DNA of 64,000 nucleotides. It comes from Coleofasciculus sp040219735. Its GTDB lineage: Bacteria; Cyanobacteriota; Cyanobacteriia; Cyanobacteriales; Coleofasciculaceae. Positions 16,482-24,794 of this stretch are shown piece by piece. Location of the stretch: assembly GCA_040219735.1 (NCBI GenBank), contig JAVJRX010000076.1. One strand, given 5' to 3'. Numbering within the stretch: the stretch's first letter is position 1; each line of letters starts with the position of its first letter. A program made the translations under genes and the position numbers. The notes beneath the pieces are model-generated. The model did no database searches. It was not told the origin of the DNA and saw only the letters and a program-made list of their open reading frames with translations.

Positions 16482-16607
16482 TCAAAACTTACCTTCCTTC
16501 GTTGCGCCACTGCGAATCAATAAACCAGCTAATTTCTGTGCTGGTAATTGGAAGAAATCTGCTAGAGAAAGTTGGGTCAGAGACTCAAAAGTTGATGTCA
16601 TATTCAT
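16482..16607 (-). CDS. Possible 41-aa protein downstream of the CARF gene
   Basis: ATG 16607 (or ATG 16601) opens a 41-codon frame ending in TGA at 16484-16482. The peptide contains LTQLSLADFFQLPAQKLAGLL and looks like a genuine amphipathic helical protein. It lies 47 bases after the CARF gene on the same strand, inside the type III operon. I recognise no family and see no strong ribosome site. It could be a very small accessory protein, an inhibitor of the effector, or the remnant of a longer gene. Confidence 0.4.
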   Translation of the reverse strand: MNMTSTFESLTQLSLADFFQLPAQKLAGLLIRSGATKEGKF

Positions 16608-16654
16608 TTAAGTTTGAATCCAAAAGTTTTGACAACCTGATAAAGAGCATAATA

Positions 16655-17821
16655 TCAGGGGTTATTATTGACATAATCATGCTCTCCATAATGACGCAGG
16701 TATAACTGACCATCCTTGGCGAGACAACTTACACGCCGAGCTTTGGGGAGATCGAAATGATCAATATCTTTATGCTTACCCTCGTATCGACGGAGCCGAA
16801 AAATACCATCTTGCTTCATAGCGCTGATACCATCTGTATGATTATTCAGCAGGCAAGCTGCTCTAGCTAAATTCTCTTGTAAAATCACTTTTTCATCGGA
16901 TGGTTTACTTTTATAGTCATCTAAAAAGCTGTGCGTATATTCAATTTTAGGGAATTTAAGGGGTTTATCTTGAGATAAAAAATATTCTTTACACTGATTC
17001 CAAATTAATTGTCCCCAAGTTGATAAAGTCATGTCTGGTTCAACGACTAAAACCCAGTTTGAAGTAACTTTTTTAGTTTCTTCCCAAGATGTTAATAATT
17101 CTCTATCGAAGTCCATCATTGCTAGTGGAACTTTGTAGGGTTCAACTTCAGATTTATTAACTTCAATAGGTAGCCTGGGAATTTTAATCAATTTATTTGA
17201 GCCTTCAAAAACATAAATTATTTCATCAGCATAAAACATACCGATCGTATTCATGTAACCTTGGATAGCCTTAAACCCTCCCACTAAATTAAAGCAAATT
17301 TTGGCTTGCTTTTTATATCCTTCAGTGACTTGTTGTATCCAAGGTATTAATTGAGCAATTCCTTTGGAAAAATTGTGAGTATTTGCCGTGGAAAGTCCAG
17401 ACCCTGGCTCAGGATAAATATTTGTATTAACTATCCCCTGATCAACTAAAAATGATTTAACAATTTCCGCTGTAGTTCTCCCTTGTTCAGTGTCAGTAGT
17501 AATTAACCAGTGAATATCTTTTTGCCCTTGGCTCAAATCTTCTTCATATAATCCATAAATTCCGTTTAGTTCTGCACTAGCTTCTCTGATTCCCAATGTA
17601 TTACCCGTAGATAATACTTTTTCAGCCTTCTCTTTTAATTCCGCAATTTTATTGACAAGTTCCGGATGAGATTGATTAACCTGATCACGGGTTAGATTCG
17701 CATACTTTTGCAATTCTTCATTCCAGCCTGAGTCAAATTCATCATCAATCTGATTGGTTAGCAAACTTGTTCCAACCGTTGAAATTACTAAACGAGGCAT
17801 AGTTTTCATAGAATCATTCAT
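16655..17821 (-). CDS. CARF-domain effector with RelE-like C-terminus
   Basis: The first ~240 residues are a CARF sensor. MPRLVISTVGTSLLTNQ has the T-x-GTS ligand loop, and WLITTDTEQGRTTAEIVKSFL and CFNLVGGFKAIQGYMNTIGM match the APE2256-type family that binds cyclic oligoadenylate. After a helical linker the last ~60 residues read FRLRRYEGKHKDIDHF then RRVSCLAKDGQLYLRHYGEHD. This closely recalls the closing strands of RelE/ParE-fold toxins. A CARF-RelE fusion (Cami1) is known to cut ribosome-bound mRNA; this protein may be of that kind. It starts 11 bases after the small-subunit gene. Alternative starts: 17809 and 17800. Confidence 0.75.
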   Translation of the reverse strand: MNDSMKTMPRLVISTVGTSLLTNQIDDEFDSGWNEELQKYANLTRDQVNQSHPELVNKIAELKEKAEKVLSTGNTLGIREASAELNGIYGLYEEDLSQGQKDIHWLITTDTEQGRTTAEIVKSFLVDQGIVNTNIYPEPGSGLSTANTHNFSKGIAQLIPWIQQVTEGYKKQAKICFNLVGGFKAIQGYMNTIGMFYADEIIYVFEGSNKLIKIPRLPIEVNKSEVEPYKVPLAMMDFDRELLTSWEETKKVTSNWVLVVEPDMTLSTWGQLIWNQCKEYFLSQDKPLKFPKIEYTHSFLDDYKSKPSDEKVILQENLARAACLLNNHTDGISAMKQDGIFRLRRYEGKHKDIDHFDLPKARRVSCLAKDGQLYLRHYGEHDYVNNNP

Positions 17822-17832
17822 TGTTTTAGTCT

Positions 17833-18351
17833 TTAATAGTTATTTTTACGAGCTTGACTCTCTCCTACCAGAGCTGTATGTTCTCTTGCCAAATATCCCA
17901 GATACAGGCGAGTTAGTTTGAGATGAATATTTTTGATAAATTGGGCTTTATTTTGAGTATCCGTCAGATACTGTTCCAATGGATTGTCTTTGGGTATTGG
18001 TCGTCTCACTCTATCCAGTATTTCTTGTGCATCCTGCTTTAAACTGTCAATCTGTTCAACAACTGCGGTTGCAAAGAGATTTTTATCTTTAGAGACTTTC
18101 CATATTCGACTCGCTCCACTACGACCCACTTGATAACGAATATAGTTTTTGATTGATTCAATAGAAGCATTCGATTCAGTTGCAGCAGCAAGAACATTCT
18201 TAAAAGGAGATTTGGGATCTTCGCTGGCAATAGAAAAATTTTTGGCTATGGTTTTAACATTAATAATAATATCATCCATTTGCCTACTTATTTGTACATC
18301 TGTTCTCAAGGTTAGTTGTTCTTGGAGTAATGGATCAAGTGATTTATCCAT
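17833..18351 (-). CDS. Candidate Cas11/Csm2-like small subunit
   Basis: This 172-residue all-helical protein includes SIESIKNYIRYQVGRSGASRIWK and IKNIHLKLTRLYLGYLAREHTALVG near the C-terminus. It is soluble and basic. It is placed 2 bases after csx10 and 11 bases before the CARF gene, so it is surely part of the operon. Size, helical content and position suit a Csm2/Cas11 small subunit. The operon's last gene (10959-11594) is a competing candidate, and both may contribute. No diagnostic residues are known to me for this family. Confidence 0.55.
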   Translation of the reverse strand: MDKSLDPLLQEQLTLRTDVQISRQMDDIIINVKTIAKNFSIASEDPKSPFKNVLAAATESNASIESIKNYIRYQVGRSGASRIWKVSKDKNLFATAVVEQIDSLKQDAQEILDRVRRPIPKDNPLEQYLTDTQNKAQFIKNIHLKLTRLYLGYLAREHTALVGESQARKNNY

Positions 18352-18353
18352 GT

Positions 18354-19622
18354 CTAAACTGCCTCCTCACGTAAAATTAAATGAAATTCATTGCAAATTT
18401 GCACTTGACCAAAGCCCTCGCAGGTGCGATCGCCTACTCCCTTGACTTCCAAATATTCTAACCTCTCCATCCAGAGATTGGGTTGAATCGTACTGAAAAG
18501 ATAAACAGCTCCCTTATTAGTAATCAACTCTACATCTTTCATCAATCCCCAAGCAGAATTCCAACCTGATAGGTAGTCATAGCTGCTGTATGCCGCGTGT
18601 AGTTGCAGGGATGAATCTGTAACACCTGCAAAATGCTGTAGCATTTCTGGTGAAATTACCGTGGTACGTTGCCAGTTTTCATTCAAAATCGTATCTGACT
18701 GTAAATCAATAGTAAAATACGTGCGATTTTGCAGCAAATCTTGTTGCGGCTGACCAAAAATTTGCCAATCCTGCCAACGCTTATGTAGTTTGTGCTGAAA
18801 CATCTTGATTCGCTCCTCTACGGATGGGTTAACGGCTGTGGTATCTACAGGTGAATTAGCCGTGATTTTTACTTTTCCTAATCCCCGTGAAGTTGAACCA
18901 CCCAAGCGGAAATCTTGCTGATGATTAGTGATAAAGCTTTGTAAGGATTCGGCTAGTTCATCGGCGACTAGAATAGCTCCTGTATAAATCACAGGCTTTT
19001 CTTTCTTTCCTACAATTTGAGACTCATTCAAAACTTCAATGCTATAGAGAACTCCTTCCTGTGCAGTTGCTCGGCGTCGATTGATGCCAACTCGTGTTAG
19101 CAAGCGGGTATTGGCAGAATGGCTGTAGTGCTTGCTACCAATTTTACTGAAAAATCCAGTAAAAGTATCCACTCTATCACCATCTTGAGGACAAGTCGGG
19201 TCATATAAATGACCATATCCATCAGCACAAAAGCGATCGATTAAGGTGTCAAAAACACCATTATGCTCAGAATCGTTAGGTTTAGATTTAAAACCGCGCT
19301 GAGTTTTGGAACTTAGAGCCGTAGCAGGTACAACTCTAACGTCTGACTGAACTCTAGTTTGTTTTTGTCCCTCAATGGTTGCTGGATACGCATTGTAAAA
19401 AATTGCTGGATTGTCGCCCAGAAATACAGCTTTAAAATCACCCCCATTTTCTGCAAAATTAGTTGACTGATGTCCCGACTGTCGCAGAATCTGAGCAGCC
19501 ATCGCACCCCGAATTACTGAACCCGGAATATAGTCTGCCGCTTCACTGACTGAACCCCCTGGTTTTTTCCGCCCAATCGCCAGAGGAGATAACACCTTAA
19601 TTTCCAGTTGAATGCGCTTCAT
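18354..19622 (-). CDS. csx10: Csx10, Cas5-like RAMP subunit
   Basis: IQLEIKVLSPLAIGRKKPGGSVSEAADYIPGSVIRGAMAAQIL is the Csx10-type opening. LLTRVGINRRRATAQEGVLYSIEVLN is a strong family motif, and RLGGSTSRGLGKVKI is the glycine loop. At 422 residues it has the expected size. Csx10 is a signature subunit of type III-D complexes, thought to bind the crRNA 5' handle like Cas5. It overlaps the preceding Cas7 gene by 26 bases and is followed within 2 bases by the small-subunit candidate, so the genes are co-translated. Confidence 0.88.
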   Translation of the reverse strand: MKRIQLEIKVLSPLAIGRKKPGGSVSEAADYIPGSVIRGAMAAQILRQSGHQSTNFAENGGDFKAVFLGDNPAIFYNAYPATIEGQKQTRVQSDVRVVPATALSSKTQRGFKSKPNDSEHNGVFDTLIDRFCADGYGHLYDPTCPQDGDRVDTFTGFFSKIGSKHYSHSANTRLLTRVGINRRRATAQEGVLYSIEVLNESQIVGKKEKPVIYTGAILVADELAESLQSFITNHQQDFRLGGSTSRGLGKVKITANSPVDTTAVNPSVEERIKMFQHKLHKRWQDWQIFGQPQQDLLQNRTYFTIDLQSDTILNENWQRTTVISPEMLQHFAGVTDSSLQLHAAYSSYDYLSGWNSAWGLMKDVELITNKGAVYLFSTIQPNLWMERLEYLEVKGVGDRTCEGFGQVQICNEFHLILREEAV

Positions 19623-20349
19623 TTACTCCTCCTTTAGCTAAATAATTCCACACTGACTCATCCACCTGAATTGGGGGAAGTTCCCACTTTAACCATCCCA
19701 ATCCTGTGGATTTAGAACCCCCCAAAGCATTAATATGGTGTAACCCGGCTAAAATTAAGGCTTTGGCATAGAAAGGATAATTGGGTTGAAGATGAATGTC
19801 TCCAGTAAACTTAAGCTGGACATTTGCGGGTGAGGTTTCTAGGAAGTAGAGTTTTTTCTCTTCAGCAGTATGACGACGGCGGTTAATAGTCACACCAGGG
19901 CGGAGAACCTCTGAGGGAAGATTTTCGGGTTCTTCTTGGCAAATTAAATCATCAAAAATGACTCGTGACGGTAAGGCGGGATTCCCAAACATCTGACAAA
20001 TTAAACAATGATATCGGTGATCTCCAGATACTCGATAATCCTCGTCTCGTTGAAAACGCCTCACCTCCTCTGCGGGAAAATCTGCACGCTGGGGACACAT
20101 AGTTTGAGGATTGGGTGCTTGACAAATTGCCCACCCTAACCCCCGTGCTAGTTTCTCACATTCATGGCGCAAACGCCCTTTAAGTTGAGATGCAGGAATC
20201 AAAAGTTTGTTGTCCGCAATACGCACAATTGGCTTATCGGCTAGAGAACCCGAAGAACCTCCCGCACCCACGCATAAAGCAGTATCAATGATAGCCGTTA
20301 GGGAGATTGTTTCGACTGGATTGGATAATAATTCTTGTAGATAAATCAT
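19597..20349 (-). CDS. Csm3-like Cas7 RAMP protein
   Basis: The protein is 250 residues. VETISLTAIIDTALCVGAGGSSGSLADKPIV carries the catalytic-loop aspartate region. LLIPASQLKGRLRHECEKLARGLGW follows, then a cysteine-containing HRYHCLICQMFGNPALPSRVIFDDL zinc-type segment, GVTINRRRHTAEEKKLYFLET, and a GGSKSTGLGWLKWEL glycine loop. It is the most compact Cas7 of the locus. Its ATG overlaps the cas10 stop (ATGA). The probable roles are crRNA backbone and target cleavage at six-base intervals, as for Csm3. Confidence 0.88.
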   Translation of the reverse strand: MIYLQELLSNPVETISLTAIIDTALCVGAGGSSGSLADKPIVRIADNKLLIPASQLKGRLRHECEKLARGLGWAICQAPNPQTMCPQRADFPAEEVRRFQRDEDYRVSGDHRYHCLICQMFGNPALPSRVIFDDLICQEEPENLPSEVLRPGVTINRRRHTAEEKKLYFLETSPANVQLKFTGDIHLQPNYPFYAKALILAGLHHINALGGSKSTGLGWLKWELPPIQVDESVWNYLAKGGVNEAHSTGN

Positions 20350-22592
20350 GGTAATCGCGCCTCCGTCTGGCTAGGTTGTTCAGCGGTTTCGACAATAAAA
20401 GGATAAAGTTCGACCAATTCCCGCCAGATGGTTTCATAAGTAGTCGTACCATCCTTTTCCGGTAACGACATCCAGGGTGCTAAATTACCCTTATTAGTCT
20501 TGGCATCACACCAGGCTTTTTCAAAATACTCCTCCAATAGTTTTTGGTTTTCTGGTTTTAAGCGAACGCGGAAATAGCGATAATTTAGCATAGCTGTCTG
20601 TTTGCCTTGTTCAAGTAAACGGCGGATTTGGTAAAGTTGCGATCGCGGAAATTCTGACTGCTTTATTTTCTCCCCGGTTTCAATCAATCCGCCGAGTTCG
20701 TGTAGGGTATAAGGTGCGCCATAGAGTTTAAGAGTTGGTTTACTTTTTTCTTGTTCCTGCATAGTTAAACCCTCTTGGCGAAACTTTGCAATATCTGAGG
20801 AAATCATGGTTACTGATTTCAGGGTGAGAAAGTCAACTGTACCGCCGTGATAGTTATAATATTTTTTTAAGTCCTTTGCCTTCTTCTTTGCTGATTTGAG
20901 TAATTGATCATAGAATCTTTTGGCATAGTATATGGGGGTATTATAAGCGGTAATTAAAACTCCGATAGACGTACTCAGTTCACAATGGCTTTGGGGTGGG
21001 ACTTTACCTTTATATCGATGGGCTTCTTGTTGACTCGGCAATGACTGGTAACCCATTTCTAAAAGTATAGATTCAAACTCATCGCCAATGGTTTGAGCTA
21101 TTTTCAGGGCTTTGTTAGCCGGGACAACGATTAACACATCATCTCCACCCAGCAGCAAAATCTCAAAAGGGTGAATCCACTCCCCATTTTTATGGGTTGA
21201 TTCATCATCCGGGTCTAAGTTTTTCAATTGATGAGGTTCTAGGTGTTTGGCTAATGCAATATAAACGGAGTTTTTCGTTGCCTCAAAAATATCTGCACTA
21301 AATTTTCTATATTGCTCAGAACTTTGAATTGATTTTTGGATGTAACCTCCCATATTATTGCCATCAGCATAAATGTAACCCACAAAGCCATCACTAGCAT
21401 CCCCAATTTCTGTCAAGGTTTGGGCGGCTTCAACTGTTATAGACGATTTATTTCGGTAGTACTTTTCTTTATAGTGGTGATTTATTTCTAAGAATTCATC
21501 ATTGAACTTCGTTACCCAGTCTTCAATAGATTCCGGTTTCCAGGTAAAGTGTTCGGTGTACCATTTGGGTAACTTGTCTGGCTCAACAGCACGCTTTGCT
21601 AATAATCCCACAACTCGCTTCCGCGCTAAAGGTTCAGATAACCAAGGTTGACTCGGAATCGTATTGGCTTGTACCGCAGCTAAAGCGCCAGTATTATCAT
21701 CCCGGAGTAAATAAGGATGGGTTTCAAACATGGGTGGGTAACGGCGGCTGGGGCGATTACTTCCAGGTTTATCGTTACCATTGCGTCGTTGATTAAATTG
21801 AACTGTTAACTTGCCGATTATTTCGTTAAAATTCTTGCGTTTCTGAAATTTCTCCTCCGGTGTGTTAACATCGGTGCGATCGAAATAGGCTTTAACTAAA
21901 GGGTTGTCTTGATTCTGCCGATACCATTCTAACCACGGGGTGTCGTCAATTTTATTTTGCAACAACCCAAAACGAATTTCCAACAGTCTAAATGTATCCC
22001 CAACCACACAGGAGTTAGCAGTTAACGTTTCCTTGGTGTAGCGTTTTTCCATTGCGTCAGCTAAATCATCAACCAGTGCCGCCGGACAAAATGCTATAGT
22101 CACAGCACCAGAGGAGCGAACAATCAGTTCTGGGATTAAAGCAGATTCTAAGTCGGGGAAATATTTTAAAAAATCCTTAATTGAATCGGTTCTTTTTCCT
22201 TCGTCAAAAAACGCTGGGATATCAATCAAGTTAATTCGGTCAAGTAAGGCTGACGCGCCCCGAATTTCTGGAAGTTTAGCGGATTCAAATACATAGCCTT
22301 TAATCTTTGTTGCACCGCCGTAGACTAAACCGATTCGGGTGGTTTGCTCCCACAAATTGGGATAATTATCTTTAAGATCAGTAATTTTATCGGGAAAATA
22401 GTCTTTGGGAATCCCTTGTAGTTGCTCAACAGCTTCAACGTGCGATCGCACTTCCTCTGGAACATTTTTTCCTTGAAGCAACGCCTCTCGCATTTGCTGC
22501 AAGATACTTAAATGAAACTGGTGTTCACGCCTCTCGCCCCAAGCGAGACACCAGGCGATTCCAATAGTTAGGGGGTGTAGAGAATGAGTCAT
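20346..22592 (-). CDS. cas10: Cas10, HD-less, with intact GGDD cyclase motif
   Basis: In 748 residues I find no HD nuclease motif at the front. The protein begins directly with IGIAWCLAWGERREHQFH, then GLVYGGATKIKGYVFESAKLPEIRGASALLDRIN. The palm domain has YIYADGNNMGGYI (around residue 410) and LLLGGDDVLIVVPANKAL with GGDD at 482-485, the cyclic-oligoadenylate synthase site. SIGVLITAYNTPIYYAKRFYDQLLKSAK and a D4-like helical end follow. The absence of HD fits subtype III-D. It is first in the operon, 4 bases overlapping the Csm3-like gene, and 254 bases downstream of csx3. Confidence 0.93.
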   Translation of the reverse strand: MTHSLHPLTIGIAWCLAWGERREHQFHLSILQQMREALLQGKNVPEEVRSHVEAVEQLQGIPKDYFPDKITDLKDNYPNLWEQTTRIGLVYGGATKIKGYVFESAKLPEIRGASALLDRINLIDIPAFFDEGKRTDSIKDFLKYFPDLESALIPELIVRSSGAVTIAFCPAALVDDLADAMEKRYTKETLTANSCVVGDTFRLLEIRFGLLQNKIDDTPWLEWYRQNQDNPLVKAYFDRTDVNTPEEKFQKRKNFNEIIGKLTVQFNQRRNGNDKPGSNRPSRRYPPMFETHPYLLRDDNTGALAAVQANTIPSQPWLSEPLARKRVVGLLAKRAVEPDKLPKWYTEHFTWKPESIEDWVTKFNDEFLEINHHYKEKYYRNKSSITVEAAQTLTEIGDASDGFVGYIYADGNNMGGYIQKSIQSSEQYRKFSADIFEATKNSVYIALAKHLEPHQLKNLDPDDESTHKNGEWIHPFEILLLGGDDVLIVVPANKALKIAQTIGDEFESILLEMGYQSLPSQQEAHRYKGKVPPQSHCELSTSIGVLITAYNTPIYYAKRFYDQLLKSAKKKAKDLKKYYNYHGGTVDFLTLKSVTMISSDIAKFRQEGLTMQEQEKSKPTLKLYGAPYTLHELGGLIETGEKIKQSEFPRSQLYQIRRLLEQGKQTAMLNYRYFRVRLKPENQKLLEEYFEKAWCDAKTNKGNLAPWMSLPEKDGTTTYETIWRELVELYPFIVETAEQPSQTEARLP

Positions 22593-22846
22593 AATTGAGC
22601 GTGCTTTTAAGTTATTGTATCCAAATACTAGAGAGAATAGATAGGGGAATGTCTAGGTTGTGCTATCCTTCCTTTCTCTGTGACTCCCAATCCACACAGC
22701 ATCTAGGTTTAGGGTTCCTCAGTCGGGTGATTTAGTAACTATTGTTACTGACAAAAAGGGGGACAAGGATAAAAATTGTCTTAGCTAATCATTGCCGAAA
22801 GCTATATCAACGTGAACCGGATTATCCCCCTCGCTAGATGGCTGGA

Positions 22847-23185
22847 TTACCGAGAAAGCGCGGCGGGTAATTCCACGGGAAATACTTCACCCACGGAGAC
22901 ATCGTGAGTGTGAGTCGCGACGACGACAACGCCTAAACGGGGGTCATAACATCCCACCCAAGCGGCGGGATGACATTCGTGAACCAGGTAACTGTACAGC
23001 CAAATCGGACCTTTTCCTTCGATGACGATACCTTGGTTGAAGGGTATTCCTTCTGGTAGTTTTAGTCCTTTAATATCTGGGGGGGAAATAATGCCGTCAT
23101 CTGTTGTAATCTGGAAATGCAGGTGTTGATAGGGTAAACCGGTTTGGGTTTGATGGGGAAGCAGTTGAAGTTGAATCGCGTTCAT
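22847..23185 (-). CDS. csx3: Csx3 ring nuclease (Crn3-like)
   Basis: At 112 residues this is a Csx3-sized protein. It has YQHLHFQITTDDGIISPPDI, IEGKGPIWLYSYLVHECHPAAWVGCYDPRLGVVVVATHTHDVSVGEV, which matches the Csx3 signature very well. Csx3 binds and degrades cyclic tetra-adenylate, switching off CARF effectors. It is the first gene on the minus strand beside CRISPR array 2 and 254 bases ahead of cas10. That makes a cA4-type signal for the CARF protein at 16655-17821 likely. No kinase-like AAA extension is fused to it here. Confidence 0.92.
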   Translation of the reverse strand: MNAIQLQLLPHQTQTGLPYQHLHFQITTDDGIISPPDIKGLKLPEGIPFNQGIVIEGKGPIWLYSYLVHECHPAAWVGCYDPRLGVVVVATHTHDVSVGEVFPVELPAALSR

Positions 23186-23583
23186 GGTTTTTGCTGTTCT
23201 GTGAGTACGAGGCTAATGTAGCACCCCCTGGGAAAGACCCTTTTCCAGCAAAAGTAAGGGACGATGAAGACAAGGGGGTTGGCGTCGGGGAGAGTTGAGT
23301 TGGTGTCGGGATTCCCTTGGGCAAGTGAGTCAGATATCTTGCTATGATTCAGAGCATCGGGTTATAGTATATAAGAATTCATTTTTGACGGCTAAAAGCG
23401 GGGTCGATTTCCCGGGACTCCCGTCAAAAACTCCATAACCTTGACAATTAAATAGTTTCAGCGTTTGAGAATGTGCCGTAATTGCGAATTGGTTTCAATA
23501 AGCGGGGCTGAAATGAGGCTAAAAAAGAGTCCCGTCAAAATCCTCGGTAGAATCCTCTCTCTGTAAGTGTTTCAGATGGCGGG
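23186..23583 (+). promoter_or_regulatory. Leader region of CRISPR array 2
   Basis: This gene-free stretch separates the divergent csx3 gene and array 2. It contains GGGACTCCCGTCAAAAACTC near 23412 and a second AGTCCCGTCAAAATCCTC near 23528. Duplicated elements of this kind are plausible leader signals. The stretch 23344-23400 is A/T-rich. Confidence 0.5.
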
Positions 23584-24080
23584 GTTTCCGCTAACTTACT
23601 CCCCGCAAGGGGATTGAAACGCACATAAATATCGTTTAATATAACTTGTGTACTTTCGTTTCCGCTAACTTACTCCCCGCAAGGGGATTGAAACTTCTGT
23701 ATAAGCCCCATACTCATAGCACTCATAAGAGTTTCAGCTAACTTACTCCCCGCAAGGGGATTGAAACAGGCTAGATCTTGGTGCTTAAAGATGTTTCCGG
23801 CGCGGTTTCCGCTAACTTACTCCCCGCAAGGGGATTGAAACGGAAAAATTGGGTACAGGGGAAAATGGAGAATAGCATGGGTTTCCGCTAACTTACTCCC
23901 CGCAAGGGGATTGAAACAGATTTTGTATTTGTATCGGCGTCGAGGATCTCCAGGGTTTCCGCTAACTTACTCCCCGCAAGGGGATTGAAACAATTTCACC
24001 CTACAGCAAGACCTAGACATCCGCAGGCTTAGCGGAGTTAGTAGCTTGACAAACTCACTTCCCCCAAAGGGGATGAAAAC
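23584..24080 (+). CRISPR. CRISPR array 2: six repeats plus one decayed
   Basis: The 37-base repeat starts GTTTCCGCTAACTTAC and ends CGCAAGGGGATTGAAAC. Copies begin at 23584, 23658, 23731 (one change, GTTTCAG), 23805, 23881 and 23955. A heavily diverged copy ending CCCCCAAAGGGGATGAAAAC is at 24044-24080, after a 52-base gap. Spacers are 36-39 bases. The repeat differs from array 1 and resembles repeats served by type III systems. It lies beside csx3-cas10 and diverges from them, so it most likely guides this complex. Confidence 0.95.
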
Positions 24081-24094
24081 TCTGGTATCAGTAA

Positions 24095-24111
24095 GGTGGG
24101 CAATGCCCACC
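24095..24111. repeat. GGTGGGCA-N-TGCCCACC palindrome, copy 1
   Basis: This short palindrome within a TAGGGTGGGCATTGCCCACC-like unit recurs at 52577-52593 and 55701-55717. Confidence 0.65.
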
Positions 24112-24240
24112 CTACAACTTGAAAAATTTACCCGGTATGCTGGATAAGCCCAGGAATAGAGGAAGGCGATCGCACGGATTCGGTAAAAAGATGATAACCT
24201 TTGTATTTTCGGGGATTACGGGGAGAATAGGGGTGTAACC

Positions 24241-24410
24241 TTGTTAAATAGAGAGGGATTACTACCAGGAGAAGGTGCGGTTGGACGCTATGCTGACTTA
24301 CTCAAAACTGGACGTAGAGGGGATAATCTAACACCTCACCACATTCCTTCTAATGCTTTTATGGCAGCAAAGGTTCCTGGCTGCACTAGGGCGATCGCAT
24401 TTGGGGATGG
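24241..24410 (+). pseudogene. Fragment of an HNH-like polymorphic toxin domain
   Basis: From TTG 24241 the frame reads LNREGLLPGEGAVGRYADLL, then GDNLTPHHIPSNAFMAAKVPG. The GDN-x-TPHHIPS motif is characteristic of nuclease domains at the C-terminus of polymorphic and contact-dependent toxins. After about residue 50 the frame passes into a GCGATCGC-rich intergenic repeat. No N-terminal toxin delivery part precedes it. I take it as a degraded toxin cassette. Whether the fragment is expressed is unknown. Confidence 0.5.
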
Positions 24411-24720
24411 TGAGGATTGTGATCGTGCCTCCCTGCTTTCCCCAGATACACCATCTCACCAGGAATAGAAGCGTTCCCCACCAAAGTGGGATGGAAGCCT
24501 ATCCAGGAACGCATATAACGCTCAAAAAACACCGTTTGACACCGCCAATTGAATAAAGGGCGACCCGATCAAATTAAGCGGACACCGTTGTTAATTAATG
24601 CAAGCGCGTCGCCCCTACACCCGAATTAAAGGTGATAGTCTCCCAGCGTGCGCCTCCCTCTTTCCTCAGATACACCATCTCACCAGGAATAGAAGCTGTT
24701 TAATGAAAAGGTGCGATCGC
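24390..24720. repeat. Imperfect repeats of CCCCAGATACACCATCTCACCAGGAATAG type
   Basis: A unit with CCAGATACACCATCTCACC and AGGAATAGAAGC occurs near 24441-24472 and again near 24665-24697. A shortened form lies near 25376 after the next two genes. These repeats surround the toxin remnant and suggest past duplication of cassette ends. Confidence 0.5.
24558..24618. repeat. GGGCGACCCG...GTCGCCCCTAC inverted repeat, copy 1
   Basis: GGGCGACCCGATCAAATTAA pairs with a GCGTCGCCCCTAC end. A close copy lies at 34536-34597 upstream of rsmH. Confidence 0.7.
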
Positions 24721-24794
24721 GTGATCGGGATTCAGTAAAAGTGCAATCACCTGGGAAATGGATTGAGAGCGCTACCTGCCTGTAAAATGGGGAT

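Noticed and set aside
20346..22592. Possible HD nuclease motif at the Cas10 N-terminus
   Set aside because: The only nearby histidines (REHQFH) are not followed by aspartate in HD spacing; I treat the domain as absent.
22847..23324. Overlapping 75-codon frame at 23097-23324 beside csx3
   Set aside because: Low-complexity Pro/Ser/Thr translation in another frame of csx3 and its upstream repeat DNA.
10959..24080. Hidden cas1, cas2 or cas6 genes in the CRISPR region
   Set aside because: All sizeable frames there are accounted for; none shows the Cas6 glycine-rich loop or Cas1/Cas2 features.
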